From Hygrocybe punicea (Eukaryota; Basidiomycota; Agaricomycetes; Agaricales; Hygrophoraceae), in contig OY744468.1 in the NCBI GenBank assembly GCA_963556145.1, forward strand, positions 6,138,001-6,202,000: DNA of 64,000 bases, read 5' to 3'. A program made the position numbers and the translations under genes. This document shows positions 22,399-33,846 of the stretch, piece after piece (the stretch's first letter is position 1; the number at the start of each line of letters is the position of its first letter). Below the pieces are notes generated by a model that was given only the letters and a program-made list of their open reading frames with translations, was not told where the DNA came from and did not search any database.

Positions 22399-23723
22399 AG
22401 GTTTATAATGTGTCTTAGAGGTCTATTGGACAGGGATTAAACTATTGTAGTGTTCATTCTATTGTATATGGGAGGTGTGGAGCTGCCACTCAGGTTGCCT
22501 TCATTGGGGTCCTGGTCAGGGTGCCACATGGTGTGTTGCCAAGAGAGTCCCTGGGTGGGCTGTTGGGAGAATGGGATGTGGTTGGTGGTCTTCAGGGGAT
22601 GGAGATGGCCAGGGAGAGTAGAGGGTAGCTGTTTAGGGAGTGGGCAGTAGAGGGTAGCTGTCTGGGGAATCCTACTCACTCTTGAGCAACAGCACATCAC
22701 CGCTATTGAGGGGATCGTCAGAACATTGAACTTGGATTGTCAACTAGGTCTGAAAACCATCATGTTGCATGCTTGGAATGCTGAGTATAATCCAAAGGTT
22801 TGTATGCCATCTTTTTGTTACTCTGCATGTTGACCTTCCCTGGTTCATCATCGCACAGCATTTTGCAGCATTTATTATGAGGATGCTTGACCAGACGACA
22901 ACCACGCCCATCTTCACATATGGTAAGATGGTGGCAGCAGGCGCAAAGTTGGAAGATAATGGGCATGCTCAAGAATATGCTCAGCATCTAGGCTGCACAC
23001 AACATGTTTCCCACAGTCACACTGGTCAATCACAGTAAAAAATGCCTCAATTGTGGATATCTTGGAGACAGAGCATATGGAGTATGTGAACGGAGGCCTT
23101 CTTGGCATAGATTGAACTCAGTGGGAGTCCATAGCTATCTCCATACTGCCCTCCTCCAAGTCCAGTATGGTACATAATTCCACACCATTCAGGACCCATT
23201 GCTGAAGCAGTGGCAACACACAAGCCCTTTACCGTTCCCTCCCTGCAAGTCATGGACTGCATCCAACCCCACAAGTGAGGTAAATACATGTGTATTGGAC
23301 AGAAACTTGGTGTTGATACCAGGTTCTCCAAATTCAAAATTCAAATCAGACAAAGTGCAGACCTCAGACAAGGCTCACTTGTTGTCCTTTTATGCCCAGG
23401 TGTGAGGTTTACCTGGTACTATAAGAAGCTGAGCTAACTCTTCATTTACATTTTTCCCTGGTTTGATATATCACATGATCAAACTAAGGTCAGCCTCCTT
23501 ATTTTGTTGCAGGAAAGATGGTCCTCATGGGTGCAAAGATGATCTATTTTTTCTGGTACCATGCAGTTGGCATCTCTCATGAGATTTGGGTTCACTGGAC
23601 TTGGTTTGATCCTGATCCTGCTGACACTGTCAGCACCAGTCACATCAGGTGGAATTTGATGATGCATTGAGTGACTTACCCATCTAGTTCAGGGAAGCTG
23701 AATCATCTAGAGTTGATCCCTGT
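22399..23723. other. Region without a supported gene
   Basis: Short frames on both strands lack motifs. A few splice-like patterns are present around 22840-23160, but no family could be recognised. It is probably decayed transposon sequence. Confidence 0.4.
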
Positions 23724-23820
23724 GAGGGCTGGTGTAGCAATTCAGAATCGGCACAGCCTGCACAACAGCACTCACTGTTCCACAAGGCCCTAGGTTTGAT
23801 TCCTGGGTTATCCAGCAGGT
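23724..23820 (+). repeat. tRNA-derived SINE head
   Basis: TGTAGCAATTCAGAATCGG (23732-23750) looks like a pol III A box and GGTTTGATTCC (23793-23803) like a B box whose CG has become TG. The spacing of about 60 bases fits a tRNA-type promoter. The following 450 bases contain an imperfect 80-base duplication (CATAGAGAG...CCTCACT at about 24110-24225), perhaps part of its body. No complete tRNA cloverleaf is apparent, so it is a SINE rather than a tRNA gene. Confidence 0.45.
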
Positions 23821-24933
23821 GGTAGAGGTGGGCTGGACTTACCATGCAGAAAGCTCTGAAGGTGGTGCTTGCACGAGAATGTATCTAGACCCAAATACGT
23901 GTCACGAGGAACCTGAAAATGTGTCAGAATGAGCTTGGAAGAGTTGAGTGGGGTGGAGGGAGTCCAGAATTTCATCAGTGCTCTGCACTGACGAAAGGAT
24001 GAATTCAAGTTGAGTGAGCACTCAGACTTGTTTGGTCAGTGGGTCATAGGATTTATCTCCCATGGGTTTTGGTTTGCAATCAAAGTTAGCCTTGTACCCT
24101 CTCCGCGACTGAGTCATAGAGAGGAATTTCCTCACTTCCTGGTGTGACTGGTCACACTTTCATGGAACTCTTGCTCTCCACGATAGATTCATAGAGAGCT
24201 TCCCTCACTACCTGTGTGATTTCCCCAGCACTGGTGAAGTTCTCCCAAGCCTCTTGGTACTATCTAAAAATGCAGCCCTAGCCAATCCCCATCCCTTCCA
24301 CATTCCCTAGCTCTCCAACTTTCTGATCTCTATCATCAATTCATGTTTATCCTCCAGATCTCACAGAAAGTTTCTTGCCTGGTATCATCTACCTCCACTG
24401 CTCACAACATTCTGACAATGTCTCCTGTTTGTTACCACTACCCTTCCCAACCATGCTGTACAACTGGTTCATTCATAGTTCATTCTTTACTTGCCCATTC
24501 ATGGTTCACACCTGCCATCTTCACAGTTGTCATGTCCTCATTTCTCTCCACAACCATTTCTGCATCCTTCATCAAGCTTTTGAACTTGGCCTACATAACT
24601 TTACAGCTGTTCAATGGATTGCACATAATCTGGCTGCCCAACCTCCATACTACCCGGTGCAACACAATTTTCCACAATGCCTCTTTACTACAGGCCCTGC
24701 ACCACCGAGTGTGCAACCAGCATTTATCCCACCTCAGTCTTACTCACAATTCATCACACCATCACACCCTTCGGACTCTTCAGCTTCAGCACATCCTCAT
24801 CAGTCACAAGAATGATTTAATTATATAGGAATAGTTGGCTCTCATCGTGCAAATGTAATATTTTTTCAACAAGTCAACTTCAGTCGGAGCCTGAATATTG
24901 GCCTTTAATATTGTTTTTTTCAATCTCATCACC
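23821..24933. other. Region without a supported gene
   Basis: This contains the presumed SINE body with its imperfect duplication. Two overlapping plus-strand frames at 24343-24828 have Ser/His/Pro-rich composition without a motif; I treat these as chance ORFs. The promoter of the next gene should lie in the last few hundred bases. Confidence 0.4.
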
Positions 24934-26181
24934 ATGGTGAACCACGGCGCACTTGCCAGGTTCCTTGTGAGCAGTGACAGCTCACAACCTGGTAACTACG
25001 TTCCTAATGGTGGCACAGTCACTCCTTCAGCTTTGCCTACTTCAAGTCCACTGCGGAGTCTTTCGAGACCGATATCATTGCCACTCTCTCAACTCAGCCT
25101 ACGACGTCAATGGGACAATGACAATGACCCCTTCAGTGGTTCTATGGATGGCGCACTTACGCCATGCAGCAAAAGGCATAAAACCCATGCAAAGAATGTC
25201 TGCGAGTCCTTTGGATTGTCTGACGGTGCTCTGGATCAATTTGCAGCAGCAAGAAAATCTAACTAGTCTCCCACTAGTGGCATACCAACTAATATCCTGT
25301 CTAATATAGCTTGACACTGACAGCAAATTGATAACACTTCTCAGTTTTCTTATGAAGCTTCAAGACACTAACCAGCAAAATGAATTGAGTGAGCTGCTTG
25401 CATCTCCGGAGTTCAGGGTAAAACATATAGGCCGATTGTCTGGTTATAACTAATGCTACCTTTCAGAGAACTCTTCAAGACCAATTGTCGGCCTGCTTAA
25501 TGTCTCCTGACATCACAGCCTATGTCACTGAGATAAATGACCACATCCGGGTATTTTAATCTCATGTCTGATGTGTACCCTCACTGATGTAAGCAATTAC
25601 TAGAGTCTCATTATGAGGAACCCTACTCTTTTTAAGATATCCCCAGCCGTGTTCCAGGATCAGGACCTACTCGCCCAGCTTACGAAACTTTTGAAGGGTG
25701 TTTTGACGGACTGCCGGGGTTCTATGAAGTCCAAGGTAAACCATGACTTCTCGACCATGAATGATGGCTAAAGCACACAAATAGCTTGTAGCCTCCCTGG
25801 TGCTATCCAAAAGCAGGCTTCGTCCCCAGTCCATTAGGGAGATGACCAAGTCTATGGCTCCCAAGGGTATTGAGATATCTCCTGCGCAGTGGGCACATGC
25901 TTTATGGTAAGTTTTTATTGTAATTTGTTGACCATGTATCAATATGTACACAGCGGTCGACTCTCATTGATTTCAATGCTTACATTGCCAATAAAGCTGC
26001 AACCTCTTCAAGTGCCTCTTTGACTGTCAAAGAACCGGAGGAAAATAATGGAGCCGAACCAGCTGAGGACGATGAAGGAAATATTACTTATGCGTCTTCT
26101 GAATTCTGGTATTTTCTCAATGCTGCCCTTGTCAGGGTCCACCTGGAGGCACAAAAGGACGGAAGGACAAGAGAGGAGTAA
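24934..26181 (+). CDS. Multi-exon transposon-associated protein of unknown function
   Basis: I recognise the layout from a large family of mushroom transposon-linked proteins but know no function. The ATG at 24934 opens a Ser/Pro-rich N-terminus with a nuclear-type basic patch (SKRHKTHAK). Coding pieces follow around 25310-25420 (QQNELSELL), 25466-25555 (LSPDITAYV-like segment SPDITAYVTEIN), 25632-25730, 25791-25911 and 25954-26181, separated by short introns. The fourth and fifth pieces are rich in Lys, Arg and Ser. The last exon starts after CACAG and ends RTREE at a TAA at 26179. The family's C-terminal part is mostly helical. The first splice junction, near 25260, could not be resolved in frame, so either the first intron is unusual or the copy is damaged. 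Confidence 0.5.
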
Positions 26182-26318
26182 GAAGTATGGTTGACAAGGT
26201 ACACTCGCTGCTCTCTTTTATGCCATTGTATGCTCACTTCCATTGAAGGTTCTTCAACCAAACCTTTCAGGACGATCTCAAGGCATACCCAGGTGGATCC
26301 AGGCCAACAGCAGCGGCA

Positions 26319-26319
26319 G

Positions 26320-26350
<31 letters not shown>
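26319..26350 (+). repeat. CAG/AGC microsatellite
   Basis: About ten consecutive AGC triplets follow a CAGCAGCGGCAG lead-in. It does not lie in a recognised exon. Confidence 0.9.
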
Positions 26351-26351
<1 letters not shown>

Positions 26352-26937
26352 CGATCAGTTGATTGGCAGGTCACTGTCCAACAGCAGCTTACTTGGTGAT
26401 GCCGACACTCATTTATTTTCTTTTGAATATCATACCGTTGTCGTACAGCCCACATGTCCATAGCTACGTTTTATAGCAATTCTAATGTTGTTTCTTTATC
26501 TGCATCTGCAAATAAATAGGCCTGATCAGCTACCCAACAAGCCAGCCCCAGCACAGGTCCCCAAACAGTCCATGGCCAAACTTACCTGACTCATCCAAGG
26601 ATCAGGGATAAACCATCACTCAACCAGCACTGGGATCACATCCCCAATCCAGGACCCGGCACAATCTACTGAACAGGCCTGGCTCACCCAAGAACCAGAG
26701 CCAAACCATCACCCAGACAGGGACGAAAATCCAGCCCTTATCCAGGACTTTCAGCCAGCAACAGCTGATGGCTTATTGATGGCTGATCTGACGATGGTTT
26801 GATGCATTTTGGGTACTGTTTCACAGGGTTGTACTAGTGATTTACACTAACATCCAAAAAACATAACGTCCATGGCCTGGAACTAGCCCTTGTCCAACTC
26901 GGGTTAAGGGCGATGGGAAAAAACCCTGAGTCAGCAC

Positions 26938-27011
26938 GGAGCTCGAACTGACATGTAGATAAGACATTGCAAACGGCTGCAAGTCTGCTTATCAATTATC
27001 AACTCCGCCTG
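26938..27011 (-). repeat. tRNA-derived SINE head
   Basis: Read on the minus strand, GGCGGAGTTGATAATTGATA resembles a tRNA D-arm/A box and AGTTCGAGCTCC a B box. The piece is about 73 bases, tRNA length. It is followed by GTGCTGACTCAGGG and a T6 run, as in SINE bodies. The stems are not well paired, so it is not a functional tRNA. Confidence 0.4.
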
Positions 27012-29193
27012 GATATACCGGCGCCTCCCCGATTTCCCGATGCGATGTCCAGCTATAGTCATCCACGTCGTCTGTCTGCTATGACTGGGGGTGGGCAATT
27101 CCTTATTCACAGCCATGACGCTTATGTAATTGAAATCACGGCGAAGTAAAAATTCAAGGCGACCCATCAATTCAACTTCTCGCTATGGGCACGAACATGT
27201 TGATTCTGATAAACAGTAAACACAGCATCATGTCTAACATATCCCAGTATTGGCTTGTTGAGTACCATAATTTTTTGAGACCGAATTGACTTGGTTTATG
27301 GCGAGTTTGAATGATCTGTATGAGGAGAGGACTAGCATGAGCAACCGATGATTGTTGTTGAAGACCTGCTGTGTAAATTGGTTGCGAGAGACCAAGGCTG
27401 GAGTGCTGTGGGTTTGGGGTTAACTGCACAACAGTGTAGAAAGATGGTACTTCACAATGTCAATTATGATACAGCTCATCGTCATCTTCCTCCCCATCTT
27501 CTTCTAGCATACCTAATTCGACTTCGGGCATGGGTTCCAGTGCCTGGGGGCTTCCCAAATGACCTTCGTATCGTTCGACGGCTGCCAGAAGAGCATCCAG
27601 TTTAGCTGCTTTGTTTTTAAGATGAGACTTGATGGGAATAGTCGAGTCTTCAAGTTGTCGCCTGTGTATTTCTAGCTGGTCTTCAAGTTCTTTGACCTTC
27701 ATGGCCTTCAGCACCTCTTGGTCAAGCACTACTGTCACCAGTAATAACCTCGCTGTAATCTCGTCTTGCTTCCGTTTTCTTTCGTTGTCTTTTTGGCGTT
27801 TTGCCTCGACCTTCTTCTTCTCGAATTGGATAAGTGTTTCCCGGTGTTTTTGCTTGATGCCACTAGAGTCCTGTTGGCGTGCTTCTTGCATAATATATTG
27901 ATGGTCGTCATCATGAAACTTCACATCCATGAATGCCTACGTCTCGTTGTGAGAGAAAGCCAGTGAGTCCGAGAAATGTTGGATGATCATGCTGGGTTTC
28001 TTTCGAGCGTTGAGTCTCCAAGATCCCAGAGTGCCTTTGTTTGCATCATTTGTGGTGGGCATGAATGCTAGATCTCGTTCCGACTCGGTTGCCAAAGAAA
28101 TAGCGCTGCCGTGCTCAAATTCTGATGTGAAGCATTCCCAGGTCACCAGAGCCCCTTCGAAGAATGCAACAAGTACAGGCTTCAAGTGCAGAAGGTCTGA
28201 CAGCATCCGAAGAACGGCGTAGACAGCGGGAGGATTGTGCCAGGGTTTTCCGTCCAGAGAACCAAGCTCATACGATGCATCAGCAGCCACCAGAAGATCT
28301 GGTTTTTTAATAATCAACTGAATGTGTGTTTTCAAACGGGTATGCAATGGTTCGAGATCCAAGGCATTGATTTTCTCACTGCCAGGTCCACAAATGGTTC
28401 ACATGTAGGGATGTGTGACAGCTTGAGCATAAAGCACGAGTACAGCCAGTTCCATGAGTGTTGCTGGATCCTGGAGAGCGCGGTAGACATTTTGTTCCAT
28501 ATGATTGAGTGTTCACTTTTCCTTTTTATCATGCACAAGCTCGAGAAAAGAAATATACTGGCGAAGGTAGATGAAGAGCTCAGCGGCTTCCTCACAATGC
28601 GATTGATAATGAGTATTGCTGGTGTCAGGAAACTTTGTCGATGAGCTCTTGATTTGCTGGAAGTAGTGTCGGTAAAAATCCTGCTGTCCTTTTTTGTCAT
28701 CTTTGTGATTAAAAATGGCACCGGCAAGACTGGCAGCCTTGACTCCACCTCGAGTTGAGACATCCAGTGCTCGCTGAACTGCTGCTGTCGATGCTTCAGC
28801 AATGGAAGATAACCAGAGCAGAGCATCGTTGTCTTTGTTGGCCAGTAAAATTGGCTCTTGGATCTTGTTTTTCGACCACCAGGCGACCATTGAGGCATTT
28901 CCACCCTTAACCGAATTGAGTTCCTTGTGCATCGAGCAACCAGCCCAGAAAAAGATATCAATATCACGTTGTTCTGCCTCCGATAGCCGCATGAACACTT
29001 GAGAGCCTAGACGATAAGCCAGGCCTTCCATCATTGCAGCGTTGATTACTGCTTGCTCGTTGTGAGAGAGAGCATTCCAGGAAGTGTTGCCGCCAATGTT
29101 CATCAGTTTCTGTTGTTCTGCATCGGAAAGAATAACTTGCAGTTCAGCAAAAGACATTGAGAGGACGTGATCGTAGCCTAGGGTGATTTGGCT

Positions 29194-30554
29194 TAAGGCA
29201 TGTCACGACTCTGGGTAACCCACGGGTCACAATGGGTTTACCTGTGGGAAAACTCGTGGGTATCTTACTCATGAGTATTATTTACCTGTCGTCTGAAATA
29301 CTCACGGATCTGGGTGTCACATATTATCTCTCAGATACCCGTGTGAGTACTCGTGGGTCACACAGCCCAAACTCATTCTCTGTAGATAGTCAAATGTTTA
29401 ATTTTTGTGTGTATGAAATCGCGGGAACTTAGATCATGTGATCTTAAACAACGACGCGAAACGTGGACTCAACAATAACAGCAACACTCACAAGACAAAA
29501 CGGTAAGCATTCACGGACACTTCACTTTACTAACATTGTATTACACAGAGAATCATGATGAGGACAGCCGGCAACAGCAGCGGCAACGGCAGCACCACCA
29601 ACGCCCACACCAATGCCTGCCAACACCCATGCCAACACCATGCCCACACCAACACCACACTCACGACGGGAACCGGGGATGGTAGCAACACAAGGACACA
29701 GTGGGGAGTGGTGTGTCCACCCCTGCTGCTAAGATAAGTTTTCGTTGTCATCTATTTTATTTATCTATACTTACCCCCCACAGTTCCATGATGCCCACGG
29801 CAACCACAGCAGCTGTGGCAGAAACAACCGCTGCAGCGGCAGCAGCAACGACAGCAGCAGCAGGAACGGCAGCAACGCAGCAGCAATGGCAGCAGTGGGA
29901 ACGGCAGCAGTGGGAACAGCAGCAGCAGGAACGGCAGCAGCGGGAACGGCAGCAGCGGGAACGGCAACAGCGGGAACGGCAGCAGCAGGAATGGCAGCAA
30001 CGCAGCAGCAACAGCAGCAGTGGGAACGGCAGCAGTGGGAACGGCAGCAGCGGGAACGGCAACAGCGGGAACGGCAACAGTGGGAACGGCAGCAGCGGGA
30101 ACGGCAACAGCGGGAACGGCAGCAGCGGGAACGGCAACAGCGGGAACGGCAGCAGCGGGAACGGCGGCAGCAGCAATAGCGGCAGCAACAACGGCATCAA
30201 CAACGGCACCGGCAGAACACAGCAGCAACAGCGCCGGCAGCAATGCAACAGCAACAGCTGCGGCGGTGGCACGGTGCCACTGAAAGGTCCCCCCTCCTCC
30301 CCACTCCTCCCAACTCCTCGCAACCCCAGGCCCACGTCAGTTGACGTGGCACTGTGGCTTGCGAGGAAATTTGAGGGTGGAGGAGGATGGTTCGCGGTCC
30401 AAAGCATGTCGAGCCCCAGGTCACCTGCGAGTACCCATGGATCCGAGTCCAGTGGATTGAAAAACCCACACGGATCTGGGTATGTAAATTTTGATGAAAA
30501 AAACTCGCGAGTTCGGATCCGGATCACCCACGAGTGCACTCGTGACATGCCTTA
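29194..30554. mobile_element. hAT-like non-autonomous element, 1361 bp
   Basis: It has perfect terminal repeats TAAGGCATGTCACGA / TCGTGACATGCCTTA and a perfect 8-base target duplication ATTTGGCT at 29186-29193 and 30555-30562. Sub-terminal regions are rich in ACTCGTGGGT-like words in both orientations. The interior has an intron-like GTAAGC...TTACACAG stretch (about 29501-29549) and a 15-base minisatellite. No transposase is encoded. It sits in the transposase-like pseudogene. Confidence 0.9.
29860..30190 (+). repeat. 15-base minisatellite (AGCAGCGGGAACGGC type)
   Basis: About twenty imperfect units alternate AGCAGCGGGAACGGC and AACAGCGGGAACGGC. The period is a multiple of three, so every frame stays open and encodes pentapeptide repeats such as SSGNG. 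This explains the overlapping long ORFs on both strands. Confidence 0.85.
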
Positions 30555-31413
30555 ATTTGGCTTGACTTCTCTTTCCACTCTTGCATCAACCGGACAGTTT
30601 TTTTCTGATCGCTCGCATGATCACCATTCATGCCTTTCAATTTGTGGGCAAAATCAGCAACATCAAAACTTAGCTAGGCTCATTTGGCAAAGGAGATCGA
30701 TTGAATGTAGTTGAAATAGCTGATGCATGCTCTTTCCATCCAGTAAGTTGAGTTTCGCTAGTGTGGTCAACAGACGATGCAACTGAAAGAAGGCGAGTAC
30801 AAGGTGTGAAGACAGGGCTGTCTTTTGTGGAATACGATGGGGATTTGATGGTAATATGCCGTGATTCATAGTTCACATTCCGGTGTGATGTACCATCACC
30901 GCTCACTGTAAATCCTGAATTTGGGTAAATATGAGAAAATGTCATAGTTAAAATCAACAGACCACGAGTCTGTGAGAGCTCGTAACCAAGCTGAATGTGG
31001 GAGGCCACTCCACCTTCCATCATAGCTCTTTGTACCATTTGGCGGCTCATGTTTCCCTGGACAGAAAACCCAACTGTTTGGCCAATCTTGCGAAAAATCG
31101 AGCCAACTGACTCCTGTGAACACCCAGCCTTAACAAGAGTCCATGCAAGCGCCCGAGCCTGAGCAGTATAAGCACCCTTGTGCATGAGTTTCCAGACTAG
31201 CCCCTTCTTGGCATGGTGACTGCTTGATGCCATCGCTCTTTCAGTTGCTCGCAAGTAACGCATCTGCAGTGCCCGGATTTTCTTTCGTGAGTTTGTGAGT
31301 TGTTGTTTGAGATGGCTATTTTCTGATCGGACTTGTTGGACATCAGCGACAAGCATAGAAATCTTGGATTCAGTGCATTGTTTGACAAGAAGGAGTTGAT
31401 CCTGTGTCTGGGC

Positions 31414-32621
31414 TAGTGTTGGGGAAGTTCGGTTTGGTCCGGTTTGGGGCCTTTTTGCCCAAACCGGAAACCGAATGGTCCAGTTTCCACCCCAAAATCT
31501 CCAAACCGGACCGAAACCGATGCAAACCGTTTGCATCGGTTCGGTTTCGGTCCAAATGCGGTCTGAACCGTGTTTGGCTAGTGGCCAGTCCCCCTGCACC
31601 ATTCTGACCTTGCAACAGTGCTGCGCACGTCAATTGACGTGGCCAGCCTGCTTGCGAGGTGGGATTGGGGTGCTGGGGTGCTGGCACACCCTGCGCCGGC
31701 ATTGAGCCACACGTGGGCCTCTCCATGGGTGTCCTGACGCGTCACACGCGTTGTACACGCGGTGGCAGGTTGACCATTTTCGATGGACGCGTGATGGTGG
31801 TGGTGGTGCCCCACGCGTCATACGCGTTGTGCACGCGACGACGGCCGGGTTGCAGCCGCTTTGGTTGTTTTCGGCGGACGCGTGGTGGTGGTGGCATAGG
31901 AGCGTCTTCGCGTGGGTGTCCGGACACGTCATACGCGTTGTACACGCGACGACGGCCGGGTTGACCCCGCATTGGCCTTCCTTGGTGGTATTGGTGTTGC
32001 ATGGTGGTGATGGTATTCTGTGATATACAAATAAAATCAGTGAAAAAATCAATAAAAATACGTACCACGAAGGAGCGGGGGCGGATGCACCACCCCCCGC
32101 TGCTCAATAACTGCCACTCCACCCTGTTCACGTTCATTTGCGTGCGCGCGCTTTGGAGGCGTTGGCGTGTCCGGTGCGGCGTTGATCGCTGCTGTCGTGG
32201 TTGTGGCCATCATGGTGGCAGTCGCTGTCATTGCCGTCATGGTGGTGGTCATGGTCATGGTGGTCATGGTGGTCATGGTGGTGTGCGTCAACCTGTAATG
32301 TGTTAATGCATTATTTAAGTTCGAATAAATATAAATAAAAAACATACGAGGGCGGCAGGGAGTACCCCGCAGCCCGTTTTGTCGACCTCGGGTGCTCCAT
32401 CGTCCTCGTTTGGCATACATCGGGGGTGTTGTTGGTGGGGGTTGGTGAATTTGGGTGACTTTCGAAGTCAGCCAAGTACTGTCGGTTTGCGGTTCAAACT
32501 GAGTTTGAAACCGTTTCGGCCTGCGGCCAAAGCTCCAAACCGGAGACTGAACGGTTCGGTCTCAGCCGAAATTTCCCAAACCGGGTTTGGGTCGGTCTGA
32601 GACCGAACTTCCCCAACACTA
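31414..32621. mobile_element. hAT-like non-autonomous element, 1208 bp
   Basis: Termini TAGTGTTGGGGAAGTTCGGT and its exact complement bound the element. A perfect 8-base target duplication GTCTGGGC lies at 31406-31413 and 32622-32629. Sub-terminal repeats are rich in CGGTTTGG/CCAAACCG. The interior has three similar blocks around CATACGCGTTGTACACGCG (31740-31980) and a minus-strand intron-like stretch GTACGT...ATCACAG (about 32067-32021). There is no transposase. It splits the transposase-like pseudogene near its N-terminal coiled coil. Confidence 0.92.
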
Positions 32622-32910
32622 GTCTGGGCTAGTTCCAGGTATGCTTTCGGCAGCTGCACAGATTGAACATCCTTGAGTTTGGCTTGAACTTTGGATACTG
32701 TGATTTTTGCACGTTGGACCTTCTGGCGTTCATTCCGTAGCAGGTTGTAGGTTTTGTCAATTCTCTTCACTCCAGAGTGTGTAATATGGCGACCAGCACA
32801 ACCTGGCCTTGCAGGATCTACTGGCAAAGGAGAGATGTTCTCAGAGTCTTGGGTTGTATGCTGCCGAGTACGAATTTCGTGGAGCTGGTCCTTCTGGGCC
32901 GAGGACCTTC

Positions 32911-33846
32911 ACTTGCTTGCCTGAACATAAAGCATCCTGGCCATGATTTTAACAATAAATAACAGAGAGCATCAAGAAAACAGTGCGAGTGCGAGTGCCA
33001 GACTCCAAGTAAAAGTGATCGATTTGGATTCAGATCGAAGTGGTCATGATTTATTTCATGATTTATTTCTAACCCCAGATAACTACCCTTCCTGCAGGCC
33101 AATATTCCACCTCAATGGCCAGATCAATCCACCCAAGGCTATTGAAGGGAAATGGTCATATATCTATGAAGAATAAGTTGTTCTGACAAATTCTTGAAAT
33201 ACAAAGATCTTGCTGGTGAAAGTGCTTAGTTGTAGTACGTATCTGCACCAAAAATAGACAGAAAGAAAAATTGTTAGAAGGTATAACTAACAATATGCCT
33301 TAATGCAAGTCTCCCTCTCAAGGTTTGTATGTAGAGTTGAAGTTGTGATGTTATAGCAGTGTGCTGCCATCAAAACTCTACATGAACCTACGAGAAACCG
33401 TGGGAAATAATTGTACAGAATACAGATTGCCCACCCCCACTATGACAATGCACATGCAACGTCATAGTCTGCGACCCTCACCTGTGCAAACGTGTTTTGC
33501 TGATATGAAGATTTTCCTTTATCCAACACAGTTGAGATCACAGACGATCCTGCTGAGTGCTGAACATCGATAAACTGTGGTAATGTTTTCAACGTATAAT
33601 GCACTATTTCTGCTCATATGAAGACGAAAACTGTTTTCCTTCAAGTTCATAATATGGCAGTTATTCTATAGGTGTGGTGCAAATAGGACCTATCTGAGTT
33701 TGAAAAGGTATACACTGACAAACACTAACTCAGTCAAACAAACAAACCAGCTCGTCGTCGTCGTCGTCTTTGTCGATCCCTTATCGACAACGTCAATTTC
33801 TAAACCGAGTCAGAAACTGCGACAAAATCTCATTTGAACACTATAT
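32911..33846. other. Region between two divergent transposon genes
   Basis: This is the shared upstream region of the minus-strand transposase-like gene and the plus-strand exonuclease gene. The frames within it are short and unconvincing. A GTCGTCGTCGTCGTC run is at about 33752. Confidence 0.4.

Larger units (their letters stand above)
26182..27459. other. Low-complexity region with a CAG tract and a SINE-like piece
   Basis: This holds a CAG microsatellite at 26319-26350, then Pro/Gln-type imperfect repeats (ACCAG and CAGCC words, 26520-26770), and a minus-strand tRNA-like piece at 26938-27011. No gene was recognised. Confidence 0.45.
27460..32910 (-). pseudogene. Unclassified basidiomycete transposase-like gene, interrupted twice
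   Basis: Minus-strand exons read from about 32910 down to a stop at 27460 and form one long protein once two inserted elements (31414-32621 and 29194-30554) are removed. It begins with coiled coil (KVQAKLKDVQ, then SENSHLKQQL). Next come VSGDGTSHRNVNYESRH, the FFWAGCSMHKELNSVKGGN block, a helical GVKAASLAGAIF/DKKGQQDFY region, a TNDANKGTLGSW block and a C-terminal Lys/Glu coiled coil. The acidic and His residues in these blocks suggest an RNase H-fold transposase, but I cannot assign a superfamily. From memory, relatives have Glu where this copy has Lys in TNDANKGTLG. Two in-frame TGA codons (28513-28515 and 28399-28401) also break it, so the copy is dead. Confidence 0.6.

Noticed and set aside
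29701..30555. Long overlapping ORFs of 263-284 residues on both strands
   Set aside because: They are products of the 15-base minisatellite, which keeps all frames open, inside a non-coding mobile element.
27460..33000. KDZ-type transposase, expected because TET/JBP genes often travel with KDZ elements
   Set aside because: No KDZ-type CxC cluster or the family's DDE blocks were seen anywhere in the window; the protein here belongs to a different, unclassified family.
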